64,000 nt of DNA from an uncultured Roseobacter sp. (GTDB lineage: Bacteria; Pseudomonadota; Alphaproteobacteria; Rhodobacterales; Rhodobacteraceae): contig NZ_CANLQB010000009.1 of the NCBI RefSeq assembly GCF_947493125.1, positions 1-64,000 on the forward strand. The letters are read 5' to 3'. The translations under genes and the position numbers were made by a program. The notes below the pieces were generated by a model that saw only the letters and a program-made list of their open reading frames with translations, made no database searches and had not been told where the DNA came from. Shown here in pieces: positions 1 through 9,430 of this stretch (position 1 is its first letter; each line of letters opens with the position of its first letter).

Positions 1-147
1 TGAAACCATCGTCCAGATGGACCAAAGGCCGGTCATGCACTAACAATCAAATTGGACCACTCAAGTGCGGCTGATCACGGCCGCCATTGACAAGCGCGGC
101 TGCGCCCCGTTCAAGGGGGCGATGAATTTGCGTGCGGTCCGGCAGTG

Positions 148-750
148 ATGCGCCACGGGTTTCCCATGGCACGGGCGGGGGAGGTCATCGGCCTTCTCGG
201 CGGATCGTTCGATCCGGCGCACGGTGGGCATGTACATATCACCCGCGAAGCGCTCAAACGCTTCGGGCTGACGCGGGTCTGGTGGCTGGTGAGCCCGGGC
301 AACCCGATCAAGGCGCGGGGCCCGGCTCCCCTGGCCAGCCGCCTCGCCCGGGCCGGCGCCATCATGCAGCACCCGCGCGTCGAGATCACCGACATCGAGG
401 CGCGGCTGCGCACGCGCTATACCGCCGAGACCCTGCAGCGGCTGGAGGCGGTCTATCCGGGGGTGCGCTTCGTCTGGCTGATGGGGGCGGACAATCTGGC
501 GCAGTTTCACCGGTGGCAGGATTGGCGCGGGATCATGGCGCGGGTGCCGATGGGGGTGCTGGCGCGCCCCGGTGACCGGATTTCCGCACGGATGAGCCCG
601 GCGGCGCGGGTCTTTGCCGCCGCGCGCCTCGCCGGGCGGGCCTCGCACCTGCTGGGCCGGGCGGAGGCGCCGGCCTGGTGTTTCGTCAATGTGCCCATGG
701 TCGCGCAATCCTCTTCCGCGATTCGGGCGGCGGGTGGCTGGAGCGCCTGA
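148..750 (+). CDS. nadD: Nicotinate-nucleotide adenylyltransferase
   Basis: Adenylates nicotinate mononucleotide to deamido-NAD in cytoplasmic NAD synthesis. The product is about 200 residues, the usual length. The N-terminus carries the nucleotidyltransferase signature [11 protein letters not shown], and [11 protein letters not shown] and a late SSSAIR segment match the family. In-frame starts are GTG 145, ATG 148 and ATG 166. ATG 148 is chosen because relatives commonly have a short extension before the VIGLLGG strand; no strong ribosome site separates the options. It is followed 80 bases later by a PBP4-type peptidase gene, a common arrangement in Rhodobacteraceae. Confidence 0.93.
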   Translation: MRHGFPMARAGEVIGLLGGSFDPAHGGHVHITREALKRFGLTRVWWLVSPGNPIKARGPAPLASRLARAGAIMQHPRVEITDIEARLRTRYTAETLQRLEAVYPGVRFVWLMGADNLAQFHRWQDWRGIMARVPMGVLARPGDRISARMSPAARVFAAARLAGRASHLLGRAEAPAWCFVNVPMVAQSSSAIRAAGGWSA

Positions 751-830
751 GCCGCGGGCTCACGGTTTTTTAAGCTCTGCAGCCTAGCCTCGCGGTTGTC
801 TCTGCCAGCGTGCTGGGGTTTAGTCTGCCT

Positions 831-2351
831 ATGAACGAACATCGTCGTCCCGCCCTGTCCCGCCGCGCGTTTCTGGCCGGTGCGCTCGCCAGCAGCGCGC
901 TGCCTGCCGTGGCCGAGGCGCCCGCGGTCTCGCTGCGGCCCCGGCTGCGGCCTCTGAAGACGGCGCGGGCCTCCGGCCTCGACCGGATGCTGCGTGAGGC
1001 GGGGGTGAGCGGGCAGGTCGTCTTTGCGGTGGCTGACGCCAAAACCGGTGAAGTGCTGGAGGGCCGGCGCACCCAGGTGCCGCTGGCGCCGGCCAGTGTG
1101 ACCAAGGCGATCACCGCGCTCTATGCGCTCGACGTGCTGGGGCCGCAGCATCGGTTCGTGACCGAGGTGCTGGCGGCGGGAGAGGTGACGGATGGCGTCC
1201 TTGAGGGCGATCTGGTCCTGGTCGGGGGGTGCGATCCGACGCTCGACACCCGGGCGCTGGCGGCATTGGCGGCGCAGCTGAAAGAGGCCGGGCTGCGCGA
1301 GGTGCGCGGGCGGTTTCTGGTCTATGAGAACGCGCTGCGCCCGCTGCGCTCGATCGATCCGGGTCAGCCGGACCATGTGGGGTACAGCCCGGCGGTCTCG
1401 GGTCTGGCGCTGAACTACAACCGGGTGCATTTCGAGTGGAAGCGCGCGGAGGCCAGGACCTACAAGGTGACGATGGATGCGCGCACCGCCGGGTACCGCC
1501 CGGAGGTGACGGTCGCGCGCATGACGGTCGTGGACCGGTCGCTGCCGGTCTATACCTATGAAGACGGCGGCACCCATGACCAATGGACCGTGGCGCGCGG
1601 CGCGCTGGGCGCGGAAGGTGCCCGCTGGCTGCCGGTGCGGCGGCCGGGGCTCTATGCGGGTGAGGTCTTTGCCACGCTGACGCGGGCGCATGGGATTGTG
1701 CTGAAGACGCCTGCGCTGATCGAGGCGCTGCCGGAGGGTGCGCGGCTCGGCGCGGTCGAAAGCCCGGCGCTGCGCGAGATCCTGCACGGGATGCTGAAGT
1801 ATTCCAACAATCTGACCGCCGAGATGGTCGGGCAGGCGGCCACGCGCGTGCGGGCCGGGCGCCCGCATACGCTGGCGGCCTCGGCCCGGCAGATGAACCT
1901 TTGGGCGATGGAGACGCTGGGCATGGAGAGCCCGGCTTTCGTCGATCATTCGGGCCTCGGCAGTGCCAGCCGGGTCAGCCCGCAGGACATGGTGCGCGCG
2001 CTTGCGGCGGCGCATGGGGACGCGCGGCTGCGCCCGCTTCTCAAGCCGGTGACGATGCGCGACGATCAGGGGCGCCCGGTGAAGGATCATGCCGTCAAGG
2101 TGCAGGCCAAGACGGGCACGCTGAATTTTGTCTCGGGGCTGGCGGGCTACATCACGGCACCTGGCGGGCGCGAGATGGTCTTTGCGATCTTCAGCGCCGA
2201 CGAGGACATCCGCGCGACCATCACCCGCGCCAACCGCGAGCGCCCGCAGGGCGCGCGACCCTGGGCCAGCCGCGCGCGTCGGTTGCAGCGGCGGTTGCTC
2301 ACGCGCTGGGGCACGGTTTTGCTGCCGGAGGCCGCTGCGCTGAAGAACTGA
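831..2351 (+). CDS. dacB: D-alanyl-D-alanine carboxypeptidase/endopeptidase, PBP4 type (peptidase S13)
   Basis: Periplasmic peptidoglycan hydrolase that removes the terminal D-Ala or cuts DD-cross-links. The 506-residue protein starts with a Tat-like signal (SRRAFLAGALA, then an A-rich stretch ending near AEA). The penicilloyl-serine motifs occur in order: SVTK, SNN (YSNNLTAE) and KTG (AKTGTLNFVSG). A large insertion between SxxK and SxN is typical of class C type 4 penicillin-binding proteins. ATG 831 is preferred over GTG 810 because it puts the twin-arginine signal close to the N-terminus. Confidence 0.93.
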   Translation: MNEHRRPALSRRAFLAGALASSALPAVAEAPAVSLRPRLRPLKTARASGLDRMLREAGVSGQVVFAVADAKTGEVLEGRRTQVPLAPASVTKAITALYALDVLGPQHRFVTEVLAAGEVTDGVLEGDLVLVGGCDPTLDTRALAALAAQLKEAGLREVRGRFLVYENALRPLRSIDPGQPDHVGYSPAVSGLALNYNRVHFEWKRAEARTYKVTMDARTAGYRPEVTVARMTVVDRSLPVYTYEDGGTHDQWTVARGALGAEGARWLPVRRPGLYAGEVFATLTRAHGIVLKTPALIEALPEGARLGAVESPALREILHGMLKYSNNLTAEMVGQAATRVRAGRPHTLAASARQMNLWAMETLGMESPAFVDHSGLGSASRVSPQDMVRALAAAHGDARLRPLLKPVTMRDDQGRPVKDHAVKVQAKTGTLNFVSGLAGYITAPGGREMVFAIFSADEDIRATITRANRERPQGARPWASRARRLQRRLLTRWGTVLLPEAAALKN

Positions 2352-2469
2352 TGCGCCAGGCGGGGTTGGCGAGCCGTCGAGGCCGTACGCGCGGCTTGAA
2401 CGGCGCTGAAATCCGTGCACACTCAAGGCATTGTCATGAAGTGAATTGTCAGGCCAGTGGGGCGCGGAT

Positions 2470-4320
2470 TTGCCGTCATTTTCAGAAACTCTTGAGGCGG
2501 CGATCCATCAAGCGCTGGCCGAAGCGAACACGCGCAAGCACAAGTTGGCGACCCTAGAGCATTTGTTGTTGACGTTGCTGGATGAGCCTGATGCGCAAAA
2601 GGTTATGCGGGCCTGCGCCGTGGATATTGAAGACCTTCGCGACGTACTGCTTGAGTTCGTAGACATCGACCTCGTTAGCTTGATCTCTGATCTTCCCAAC
2701 AACGAGGCCGCACCGACTGCCGCCTTTCAGCGTGTCATTCAGCGGGCTGCTATTCGCGTCCAATCCACTGGGCGCACTGAGGTGACGGGATCGGAGGTGC
2801 TGGTGGCGATCTTCGCTGAGCGTGAGAGCAATGCAGCCTACTTCCTGCAGGAGCAGGACATAACACGCTATGATGCGGTGAATTTTATCGCACACGGGGT
2901 CGCGAAAGACCCCGCGTACAATGAGCTGGATCCTGAATCAGAACCGCAAGAGGAGCGTCTGACGGAGGCGGAGTGGCGGGCGCGGGAGGAGGCGGCGCGT
3001 GCGGCAGAGCCGGCGTGTGGCGGCGACGCTGGCGCCCGCGACGATGCGGCGCCCGGCCCGGTGCCTAGTGGCAACGCCCCAACCGCTGCAATACGCGTTG
3101 CAACGGCGGACCCTGAGGTGTCTTTCGTGTTTCTGTCCTATGCGCATCAGGATCGGGAGGCTATTGCGGCGCACTATGGGTTGTTGCGGGAGCAGGCGCT
3201 GGACCTCTGGTGGGATCAGGACATTCAGCCTGGCGACAGCTGGCGCGACCGCATCGCGGATCATCTGGAGCAGGCAACCGTTATCCTCACCTTCTGGACG
3301 CAGCACAGCACCGCATCGAAGGCGGTGACCGAGGAGGCGGCGCGGGCGCAGGCGGCGCGCAAGCTGGTGCATGTGCGGCTTGACGATGCGCCGGTGCCTT
3401 ACGGCTTTGGCGAGACCCAATACGTCGATCTGCGCGACTGGGACGGGATGGCGAGCCACCCCGACTATCAGCGCCTGATCTCCGCGCTGCGCGACAAGCT
3501 GGCCCGCCCGACGCTGGAATTCGCCAGCCGCCGGGTCGCGCAGTCGAGCCCGATCGAGATGGTCGCGGATGACGGCAGGCTGACCCTGAAGGACGCGCCC
3601 GTGCATGTGCCGCCGCCTCTGGTGGACCCGGCCGATCTGGCGGCGCGGATCGAGGGGCTGCATCAGTCGGTCTGCACCATGATCGGCATGTGCTCGGACC
3701 GGAACAGCTTTCAGCTGCCGGGGACGCTGGACCACTGCCTCGAGGCGGTGCGCCTGGCGGTCACGACCGATCCGGTGACCTGGTATGCGCTGGAGGACGC
3801 CAAATGCCTGCTCAGCAATTGCCTGCAGGACAGCTTTGCCGCCGAGACCTGGAACGCGGTGGTCTATACCGGTGTGGCGGGACTGGTGACGCGGATCGAC
3901 GAGATCAAACCGTTGCTGCTGCCCCGGCAGATCGACCCGCAGACCGAGGAGCCGAAACCTGTCGCGCCGGAGCCCACGGTGCGGGCGGACGAGGTGGCTG
4001 AGGTGCTGCGCCTGGCGTCCGATCTGCGCGGGGCCTTCGCCTCGGAGGAGGGCGCGGCGGTTCTGAACGACAATGTCCGCCAGAGCCTGGAACAGACGGT
4101 GGAGGCTGTCGAGGAGGCGGGGCAGTCGGACGTGCCCGTGGACCGCAAGCTGCACCGGTTCAGACGAGCGGTGAAGGGGCTGGCCTATCTGACAGGCGGG
4201 TTGATGACCGCCATAGGCACCGGGGTCGTGGTCAACCTGCTGACATCGCCGACGGCGGCGGTGACACTCTCGACGCGGCTGAAACCGATCTTCGACGCGC
4301 TCTTGCAGTTCTTTCTCTGA
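2470..4320 (+). CDS. ClpA-type N-domain / TIR domain fusion protein with C-terminal hydrophobic segment
   Basis: About 616 residues in three parts. Residues 1-150 closely resemble the alphaproteobacterial ClpA N-domain, including LEHLLLTLLDEPDA, FQRVIQRAAIRVQS and VLVAIFAERES. No AAA+ module follows. After a charged, Ala/Pro-rich linker, residues about 217-345 form a TIR domain (FVFLSYAHQDRE, WWDQDIQPGDSW). In SKAVTEEA the second Glu (about residue 289) sits where NAD-cleaving TIRs have the catalytic Glu, although the usual Trp of SxWVxxE is Ala. The remainder is unrecognised and ends in a hydrophobic stretch (TGGLMTAIGTGVVVNLL), a possible membrane anchor or pore-like helix. TTG 2470 is chosen because it reproduces the (M/L)PSFS beginning of ClpA; TTG 2446 is the alternative. 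The N-domain of ClpA binds the adaptor ClpS, so recruitment to the ClpS/ClpAP system is an inference. Function is unproven; defence or cell-death NADase is possible. Confidence 0.85.
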   Translation: MPSFSETLEAAIHQALAEANTRKHKLATLEHLLLTLLDEPDAQKVMRACAVDIEDLRDVLLEFVDIDLVSLISDLPNNEAAPTAAFQRVIQRAAIRVQSTGRTEVTGSEVLVAIFAERESNAAYFLQEQDITRYDAVNFIAHGVAKDPAYNELDPESEPQEERLTEAEWRAREEAARAAEPACGGDAGARDDAAPGPVPSGNAPTAAIRVATADPEVSFVFLSYAHQDREAIAAHYGLLREQALDLWWDQDIQPGDSWRDRIADHLEQATVILTFWTQHSTASKAVTEEAARAQAARKLVHVRLDDAPVPYGFGETQYVDLRDWDGMASHPDYQRLISALRDKLARPTLEFASRRVAQSSPIEMVADDGRLTLKDAPVHVPPPLVDPADLAARIEGLHQSVCTMIGMCSDRNSFQLPGTLDHCLEAVRLAVTTDPVTWYALEDAKCLLSNCLQDSFAAETWNAVVYTGVAGLVTRIDEIKPLLLPRQIDPQTEEPKPVAPEPTVRADEVAEVLRLASDLRGAFASEEGAAVLNDNVRQSLEQTVEAVEEAGQSDVPVDRKLHRFRRAVKGLAYLTGGLMTAIGTGVVVNLLTSPTAAVTLSTRLKPIFDALLQFFL

Positions 4321-4332
4321 GGCGGTGTGCCG

Positions 4333-4755
4333 TCAGGTCAGGTGCCGCGCGCGGGCGCCGCGTTCGATGGCGGCGGCGTGCAGCCGGTCGATGTCGAGCT
4401 CGTAGCGGATCTCTTCCAGCAGGCGCAGCTCGGCCTCGTCCAGCGTGCCGTCGGCGGCAGCCACGTCGCAGGCCAGCGCGTAGCCGGTTTCGAACAGCCG
4501 CTCGGGCAGGCCTTCGCGGATGAGACCGAACAGCGCATCCAGCCCGTCCTCCTGCTCGAAGAGGTCGAAGACCGTCTGGCTGACGACCTTCAGGCGGTCG
4601 TCGTCATAATCCGAAAAGATCGGCAGCGTCTGCACGGCAGTCTGGATTTTCATCAGCTCCGCGGTGCGGATGTCCTCATCCGAGGCGGAGACCGCCATCA
4701 TGAGGGCCACAAGACTGTCTTGTGGCGAAAAGGAGTGAGGGGCGTCATCTTGCAC
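4333..4755 (-). CDS. TerB-like tellurite resistance family protein
   Basis: Small acidic helical protein of about 140 residues. It resembles the TerB fold, with the pattern ACDVAAADGTLDEAELRLLEEI that recalls the paired-helix metal-binding TerB core. Its role in Rhodobacterales is unknown; tellurite resistance should not be assumed because no terCDE genes are present. The open frame extends upstream into the lysK start, but GTG 4755 fits the length of relatives (a short tail before SPQDSLVALM). The ribosome site is weak, so the start is uncertain. It is divergent from lysK and convergent with the TIR fusion gene, ending 12 bases from it. Confidence 0.75.
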   Translation of the reverse strand: MQDDAPHSFSPQDSLVALMMAVSASDEDIRTAELMKIQTAVQTLPIFSDYDDDRLKVVSQTVFDLFEQEDGLDALFGLIREGLPERLFETGYALACDVAAADGTLDEAELRLLEEIRYELDIDRLHAAAIERGARARHLT

Positions 4756-4873
4756 GGGGAGCGGTCTTTCATGAGGGTGTTTGCAGGCCAGATTATTGAC
4801 GCCAATGCTGCAACGCAATAGGGACGGGCGGACCCGGCGCATGGGGTGCCGGGGATCAAGCATCTGGTGAGAC

Positions 4874-6457
4874 ATGTCCGAGATCCGCGACGCTGCACTG
4901 ACAAGCAAGGCCTGGCCCTTTGAAGAGGCGCGCCGGATCCTCAAACGCTATGAAAAAGCGCCGCCCGAAAAGGGCTATGTGCTGTTCTCCACCGGCTATG
5001 GCCCCAGCGGGTTGCCGCATATCGGCACCTTTGGCGAGGTGCTGCGCACGACGATGGTGCGCCGGGCGTTTGAGCAGATCTCGGACATTCCGACGAAGCT
5101 GATCTGTTTTTCGGATGACCTCGATGGCATGCGCAAGGTGCCGGGCAATGTGCCGCAGCAGGAGATGCTGGCCGCGCATATGCACAAACCGCTGACGGAT
5201 GTGCCGGACCCTTTTGGTGAGTTCGAGAGCTTTGGGCATCACAACAACGCCATGTTGCGGCGGTTCCTTGATACCTTCGGGTTCGACTATGAGTTCTATT
5301 CCGCGCGGGAGTTTTACCGGTCGGGGCAGTTTGACGAGGTGCTGCGCCGTGCCGCCGAGCGCTATGACGACGTGATGAAGGTGATGCTGAAAAGCTTGCG
5401 GGAAGAGCGGCAGCAGACCTACTCCATCTTTTTGCCGATCCATCCGGAGACGGGGCGCGTGCTCTATGTGCCGATGAAGCATGTGGATGCGGCTGCCCAT
5501 ACCGTGACCTTCGATGACGAGGACGGGCGCGAGTGGACGCTGCCGGTGACGGGCGGGAATGTGAAGCTGCAGTGGAAGCCGGACTTCGGGGCGCGCTGGG
5601 CGGCGTTGGGTGTCGATTTCGAGATGTACGGCAAGGAGCACGCCACCAATACGGCGATCTACGACCGGATTTGCGAGATCCTGGGCGGACGTAAGCCGGA
5701 GCATTTCAGCTATGAGTTGTTCCTTGATGAGAACGGGCAGAAGATCTCGAAGTCCTCGGGAAACGGGATTTCGATGGATCAGTGGCTGAGTTATGCCAGC
5801 ACCGAGAGCCTGTCGTATTTCATGTATCAGAAGCCCAAAACGGCCAAGCGCATGTATTTCGACGTGATCCCGAAGGCGGTGGATGAGTACCACCAACAGC
5901 TCCGCGCGTTCGAGACGCAGGATATAGTTCAACGGTTGAACAATCCGGTCTGGCACATCCATTCGGGCGATGTTCCGCGCTCGAATATGGTGGTGCCCTT
6001 CTCGATGCTGCTGAACCTCGCGAGCGTCTCGGCGGCGGAAGAGAAGGCGCAGCTCTGGGGCTTTATCCAGCGCTATGCGCCTGAGACCTCGGCCGCGAGC
6101 AACCCGGATATGGACGCGGCGGCGGGCTTTGCGGTGCGGTACTACAACGATTTTGTGAAGCCGAAGAAGGTGTATCGCCTGCCCTCCGATCTGGAGCGCG
6201 CGGCGCTGAGTGATCTGCGGGATCAGCTCACAGCCTATGACGGACCGGTGGAGGACGAGGCGCTGCAGAGCCTGGTCTATGCCTGCGGGCGCGAGCGGTT
6301 CGAGCCGCTGCGGGCGTGGTTCACCGCGCTTTACGAGGTACTGCTGGGCGCGAGCCAGGGGCCGCGGTTTGGCGGGTTCATCGCGCTTTACGGGGTGCAG
6401 GAGACCGTGGCGTTGATTGATGCCGCACTTGCCGGGGACCTGGTCCGCGACAGCTGA
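4874..6457 (+). CDS. lysK: Lysyl-tRNA synthetase, class I
   Basis: Charges tRNA-Lys in the cytoplasm. The 527-residue protein has the class I signatures: PHIG at residues 48-51 (HIGH motif) and KISKS near residue 290 (KMSKS motif). It is the archaeal/alphaproteobacterial LysRS1 type rather than the class II enzyme of most bacteria, which is normal for this lineage. ATG 4874 has a GGTGAG ribosome site just upstream. The gene stands alone between the divergent TerB-like gene and a DUF4864 gene. Confidence 0.96.
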   Translation: MSEIRDAALTSKAWPFEEARRILKRYEKAPPEKGYVLFSTGYGPSGLPHIGTFGEVLRTTMVRRAFEQISDIPTKLICFSDDLDGMRKVPGNVPQQEMLAAHMHKPLTDVPDPFGEFESFGHHNNAMLRRFLDTFGFDYEFYSAREFYRSGQFDEVLRRAAERYDDVMKVMLKSLREERQQTYSIFLPIHPETGRVLYVPMKHVDAAAHTVTFDDEDGREWTLPVTGGNVKLQWKPDFGARWAALGVDFEMYGKEHATNTAIYDRICEILGGRKPEHFSYELFLDENGQKISKSSGNGISMDQWLSYASTESLSYFMYQKPKTAKRMYFDVIPKAVDEYHQQLRAFETQDIVQRLNNPVWHIHSGDVPRSNMVVPFSMLLNLASVSAAEEKAQLWGFIQRYAPETSAASNPDMDAAAGFAVRYYNDFVKPKKVYRLPSDLERAALSDLRDQLTAYDGPVEDEALQSLVYACGRERFEPLRAWFTALYEVLLGASQGPRFGGFIALYGVQETVALIDAALAGDLVRDS

Positions 6458-6516
6458 CCGCTTGCCCTGCGCCCGGCGCGCCTTACTCTTTTCGCATGAC
6501 AAGAGGGAGGCGCGCC

Positions 6517-6918
6517 ATGCGCAATATGATACTGGGGCTGACACTGGCGCTGGGGATGGCGACGAGCCTGCCTGCGCAGGAAGCCGATATTCAGGCCACG
6601 ATCACCCGCCAGCTCGACGCCTTTCAGGCCGATGATTTTGTCGGCGCGTTTGAATTTGCGAGCCCCAACATCCAGCGGCTGTTCCAGAGCCCCGAGAATT
6701 TCCAGCGCATGGTCACCCAAGGCTATCCGATGGTCTGGCGGCCTGCGGAGGTGCGCTATCTGGAGTTGGAGCAGCAGGGCGGCACCTATGCGCAGCGGGT
6801 GAGGATCACCGACCAGCAGGGCCGCGTGCATGTGCTGGAATACCGGATGCTGGAGACGGGTGCGGGCTGGCGCATCAACGGCGTGCAGATCCTCGAAAGC
6901 GCGGAGCTGAACGCCTGA
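6517..6918 (+). CDS. DUF4864 domain secreted protein
   Basis: About 133 residues with a clear Sec signal peptide (MRNMILGLTLALGMATSLPAQ) and a small mature domain (ITRQLDAFQADDFVGAFEFAS) typical of DUF4864, an NTF2-like family of unknown function. ATG 6517 is chosen over 6496 because the strong ribosome site AGGGAGG lies 6-12 bases upstream and the signal peptide then begins at residue 1. It is probably monocistronic behind lysK. Confidence 0.8.
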   Translation: MRNMILGLTLALGMATSLPAQEADIQATITRQLDAFQADDFVGAFEFASPNIQRLFQSPENFQRMVTQGYPMVWRPAEVRYLELEQQGGTYAQRVRITDQQGRVHVLEYRMLETGAGWRINGVQILESAELNA

Positions 6919-7010
6919 TCCTTGCCCCACCGTCACGGTGCTCAAGGGCGGCTTTAACCCTTCCCCAATAGATCTTGGCCTGACGCGATGGGCGCGTGTG
7001 AGGGCAGATC

Positions 7011-8762
7011 ATGAACAAGGCGATCACCGACGGCGCGGAGCTGATGCCGCCGTCCTATGGGGAGGCATTGGAGTCCTATGCGGCGGGCGATGGCACGGCC
7101 AATGCGCCCGGCGTGGGGCGTGGCGCGCGGCTGATCGCGGATGATCCGGACTTCGGCGCCTGTCTGGAGCTGGACAAGACCGACAGCATTCAGAGCCTGC
7201 GGTATCGGGGGGAGACGCCGCTTCTGCCGGGCTGTTATCTGCGCGTCTCGGTCCGGATCAAGGCCGTCGAGGGCCCCTTGCCCGCCGCGCGCATTGCCGG
7301 ATATGCAGGCGGGCCGCAGGGTGCGGCTGTCGCTGACGCGCAGACGGAGGGGCCGAGCGTGCGGCTGCGGGAGCTGGGTGAGGTGCGCGAGGTGTCGGCC
7401 ATTGTGGGACCGGGCGCGCGGCTCGGTGTCGATATGGTCTGGGGGGCGAATGCGCTCTACGGGCATTTCGGTGTCGATGTGACGGGGCCCAAGGGGGCGG
7501 TACTGCGGATCGCCCCGCTCGTGATCGAGGATGTGACGTCGGTGTTCCTGCACCAGCAGCTGGCGCAGGTCGATGTGCGCGATTTCGGTGCGGCGGGTGA
7601 CGGCGAGACCGACGACAGCGATGCCTTCGAGGCCGCCGATGCGGCGGCGCGCGGGCGCGTCCTGCTGGTGCCCGAGGGGCGGTTTTTCCTCGGCCGGGAC
7701 GTGCGTCTGTCGGCGCCGGTGCGGTTTCAGGGGCAGGTGGTGATGCCGGAGGAGGCGGCGCTGTTGTTGCGGCGGCATTTCGATCTGCCGCAGTATTGCG
7801 ATGCCTTTGGCGATCCGGCGCTGGCGCTGCGCAAGGCGCTGCAGGCGCTGATGCTGCCCCATGCGCCGAGCCGGTTGGACATGAAGGGGGCGACGGTCAC
7901 GCTGGTCGAGCCCTTGCGGGTGCGCGCGCCGCGCACGATGTCCCGGAACGCGCAGCGCAAGACGCTCTGCAATGGGCGGATCGTGGCCGCCGCCGGGCCG
8001 CAGTGGATCCCGCAGGAGCGGCGGGCGCTGGTGCGCTGGGCGGCGGAGGCGCCACGGGTTCTGAACGACGTCACGCTGGCCGGGGAGATCCCGCTGGGCG
8101 CGCATGTGAGCGGTGCGGGGGTGCGGGCCGAGACCTATGTCTCTGACGTGGATCCCGAGGCGCGGATACTGACGCTGAACGGGGCCCTGGGGGGCGGCGC
8201 GGGGACGCGGGATCTGACTTTCACCCGGTTCCGCTATCTGCTGGATTTCAGCGATATACCGACGCTTTGCGATGTCACGCTGTCGGGGATGGATCTGGCC
8301 TGTGAGAGGCTGTCCAGCGGCATAATGCTGGCGCCGCGCGGCGCCAATATGCGCCTGCAGGATTGCACCATCCGCGATATGCGGGACCGCGGGCTGACGT
8401 CCTGCGGCAGCGGCTGCAGCTGTCTTGTGCTCGACCGCAGCAGCTTTGTCAGCCGTCGGCGCACGGCGCTGCCGCATCTGGGCTTCAATGCGAGCTCCAG
8501 CGGGTTGCGGATCGTGAATTGCCGCTCGGACGGGCCGCATACCTTCGGGCATTTTTCAGGCACGCATATGCTGATGTCGGGCTGCCATGTGTCGAATTCC
8601 ACGGGCCAGCTGCACCCTGGTCTGGTGCTTGAACGGGGCCCGAACTGTCTGCTGAGCGGCAATCACTTCGAGGCCTGCAGCGTGGTCGTCGGCGCGGAGC
8701 AGGAGTCGGTGCAGCCGGACGGCAATCTCTTTTCCCCGGCACAGGAGAGGCCCGGACTCTAG
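7011..8762 (+). CDS. Pectate lyase superfamily / GH28-related parallel beta-helix protein
   Basis: A 583-residue protein. Its central segment VRDFGAAGDGETDDSDAF is the classic start of the pectate-lyase-3 type right-handed beta-helix. The C-terminal half has helix-rung repeats with stacked Cys and Asn positions (CTIRDMRDRGLTSCG, LRIVNCRSDGPHTFG, MLMSGCHVSNSTG, CLLSGNHFEACSV). No signal peptide is visible. Substrate and reaction are unknown; many such roseobacter proteins are annotated only as GH28-related. The N-terminal 180 residues look like an added beta-sandwich. The stop overlaps, by 4 bases, the stop of the convergent gene on the other strand. Confidence 0.75.
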   Translation: MNKAITDGAELMPPSYGEALESYAAGDGTANAPGVGRGARLIADDPDFGACLELDKTDSIQSLRYRGETPLLPGCYLRVSVRIKAVEGPLPAARIAGYAGGPQGAAVADAQTEGPSVRLRELGEVREVSAIVGPGARLGVDMVWGANALYGHFGVDVTGPKGAVLRIAPLVIEDVTSVFLHQQLAQVDVRDFGAAGDGETDDSDAFEAADAAARGRVLLVPEGRFFLGRDVRLSAPVRFQGQVVMPEEAALLLRRHFDLPQYCDAFGDPALALRKALQALMLPHAPSRLDMKGATVTLVEPLRVRAPRTMSRNAQRKTLCNGRIVAAAGPQWIPQERRALVRWAAEAPRVLNDVTLAGEIPLGAHVSGAGVRAETYVSDVDPEARILTLNGALGGGAGTRDLTFTRFRYLLDFSDIPTLCDVTLSGMDLACERLSSGIMLAPRGANMRLQDCTIRDMRDRGLTSCGSGCSCLVLDRSSFVSRRRTALPHLGFNASSSGLRIVNCRSDGPHTFGHFSGTHMLMSGCHVSNSTGQLHPGLVLERGPNCLLSGNHFEACSVVVGAEQESVQPDGNLFSPAQERPGL

Positions 8763-9430
8763 AATTCGCGCCAGAGGCCGATCTTGAACTGCGTGTCGCC
8801 GCCGCCCGAGACGGGGATCTCGGCGCTCAGCTGGATCGTGGTGCCGCCCTTGCCGGGGATCACCAGCAGCGAGGGGGCGAATTTGGCGAAGACCTCGCCG
8901 CCCTGATGCGTGAGGAAGACCTGGGCCATGCCCTTGATATGATCGGTGAAGCCGAGCCCGATGGTGCCGTCGAGCTTGATCCGGGTCTCGAGGTCGGAGC
9001 CGGGGATGTTGAGGCTGCTGTCGATCACCGCCCAGCCATAGCGCTCGCCCAGCTTGATGCCGCGGCCCCAGGAGAGCCCGGCCTCGACCGCGGGCGTGAT
9101 GACCGTGTTGAGCGAGCGCGCACCGAGGCCGATGTGCCAGGCCCATTTGTGGGTTGCCTCCGGTTTGCTCAGCGGGAAGCGTAGGAAGACGATGCCCGAA
9201 CCGGACTGTTGCAGCGTGCGGTCGATGCCATAGAAGAGGTCGGCGCCCAGCGTGATGGTCTCGCGCAGCCCGTATTCCAGATAGATGGAGCCTGAGATGT
9301 CTTTCTCTGCCGTCACGCTGCTCGAGGCGGCTGCGAAGCCCTTGCCCTTTTCGCGCAGCCACGGGCCCGCGGGCGCGGTCTGCGCGCTCGCCAGTAGCAG
9401 TCCAAGGGCCAGCGCGAGGTGCCGCATCAT
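8759..9430 (-). CDS. Secreted / outer-membrane beta-barrel-like protein
   Basis: About 223 residues. It begins with a signal peptide (MRHLALALGLLLASAQTAPA), followed by alternating polar/hydrophobic beta strands rich in Gly and aromatics (SGSIYLEYGLRETITLGADL, WAWHIGLGARSLN, TIGLGFTDHIKGM) and a terminal aromatic residue (GLWREF), as is usual for outer-membrane barrels. No enzymatic motif is seen. The start at 9430/9427 (tandem ATGs) has a GGGAGA ribosome site; the longer frame to 9511 would place sequence before the signal peptide. Envelope location is inferred; function is unknown. Confidence 0.65.
   Translation of the reverse strand: MMRHLALALGLLLASAQTAPAGPWLREKGKGFAAASSSVTAEKDISGSIYLEYGLRETITLGADLFYGIDRTLQQSGSGIVFLRFPLSKPEATHKWAWHIGLGARSLNTVITPAVEAGLSWGRGIKLGERYGWAVIDSSLNIPGSDLETRIKLDGTIGLGFTDHIKGMAQVFLTHQGGEVFAKFAPSLLVIPGKGGTTIQLSAEIPVSGGGDTQFKIGLWREF

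Noticed and set aside
1-147. Upstream gene end or regulatory element at the window edge
   Set aside because: Too little sequence; TGGACCA-like pieces at 18 and 53 are suggestive of a GntR-type site but not symmetric enough to call.
507-2426. Minus-strand open frame of 639 codons opposite dacB
   Set aside because: Arg/His/Pro-rich translation with no family resemblance; it is the antisense shadow of a GC-rich gene that has all PBP4 motifs on the plus strand.
4333-4755. Tellurite resistance operon
   Set aside because: Only a lone TerB-like gene is present; no terA, terC, terD or terE genes lie nearby, so resistance is not claimed.
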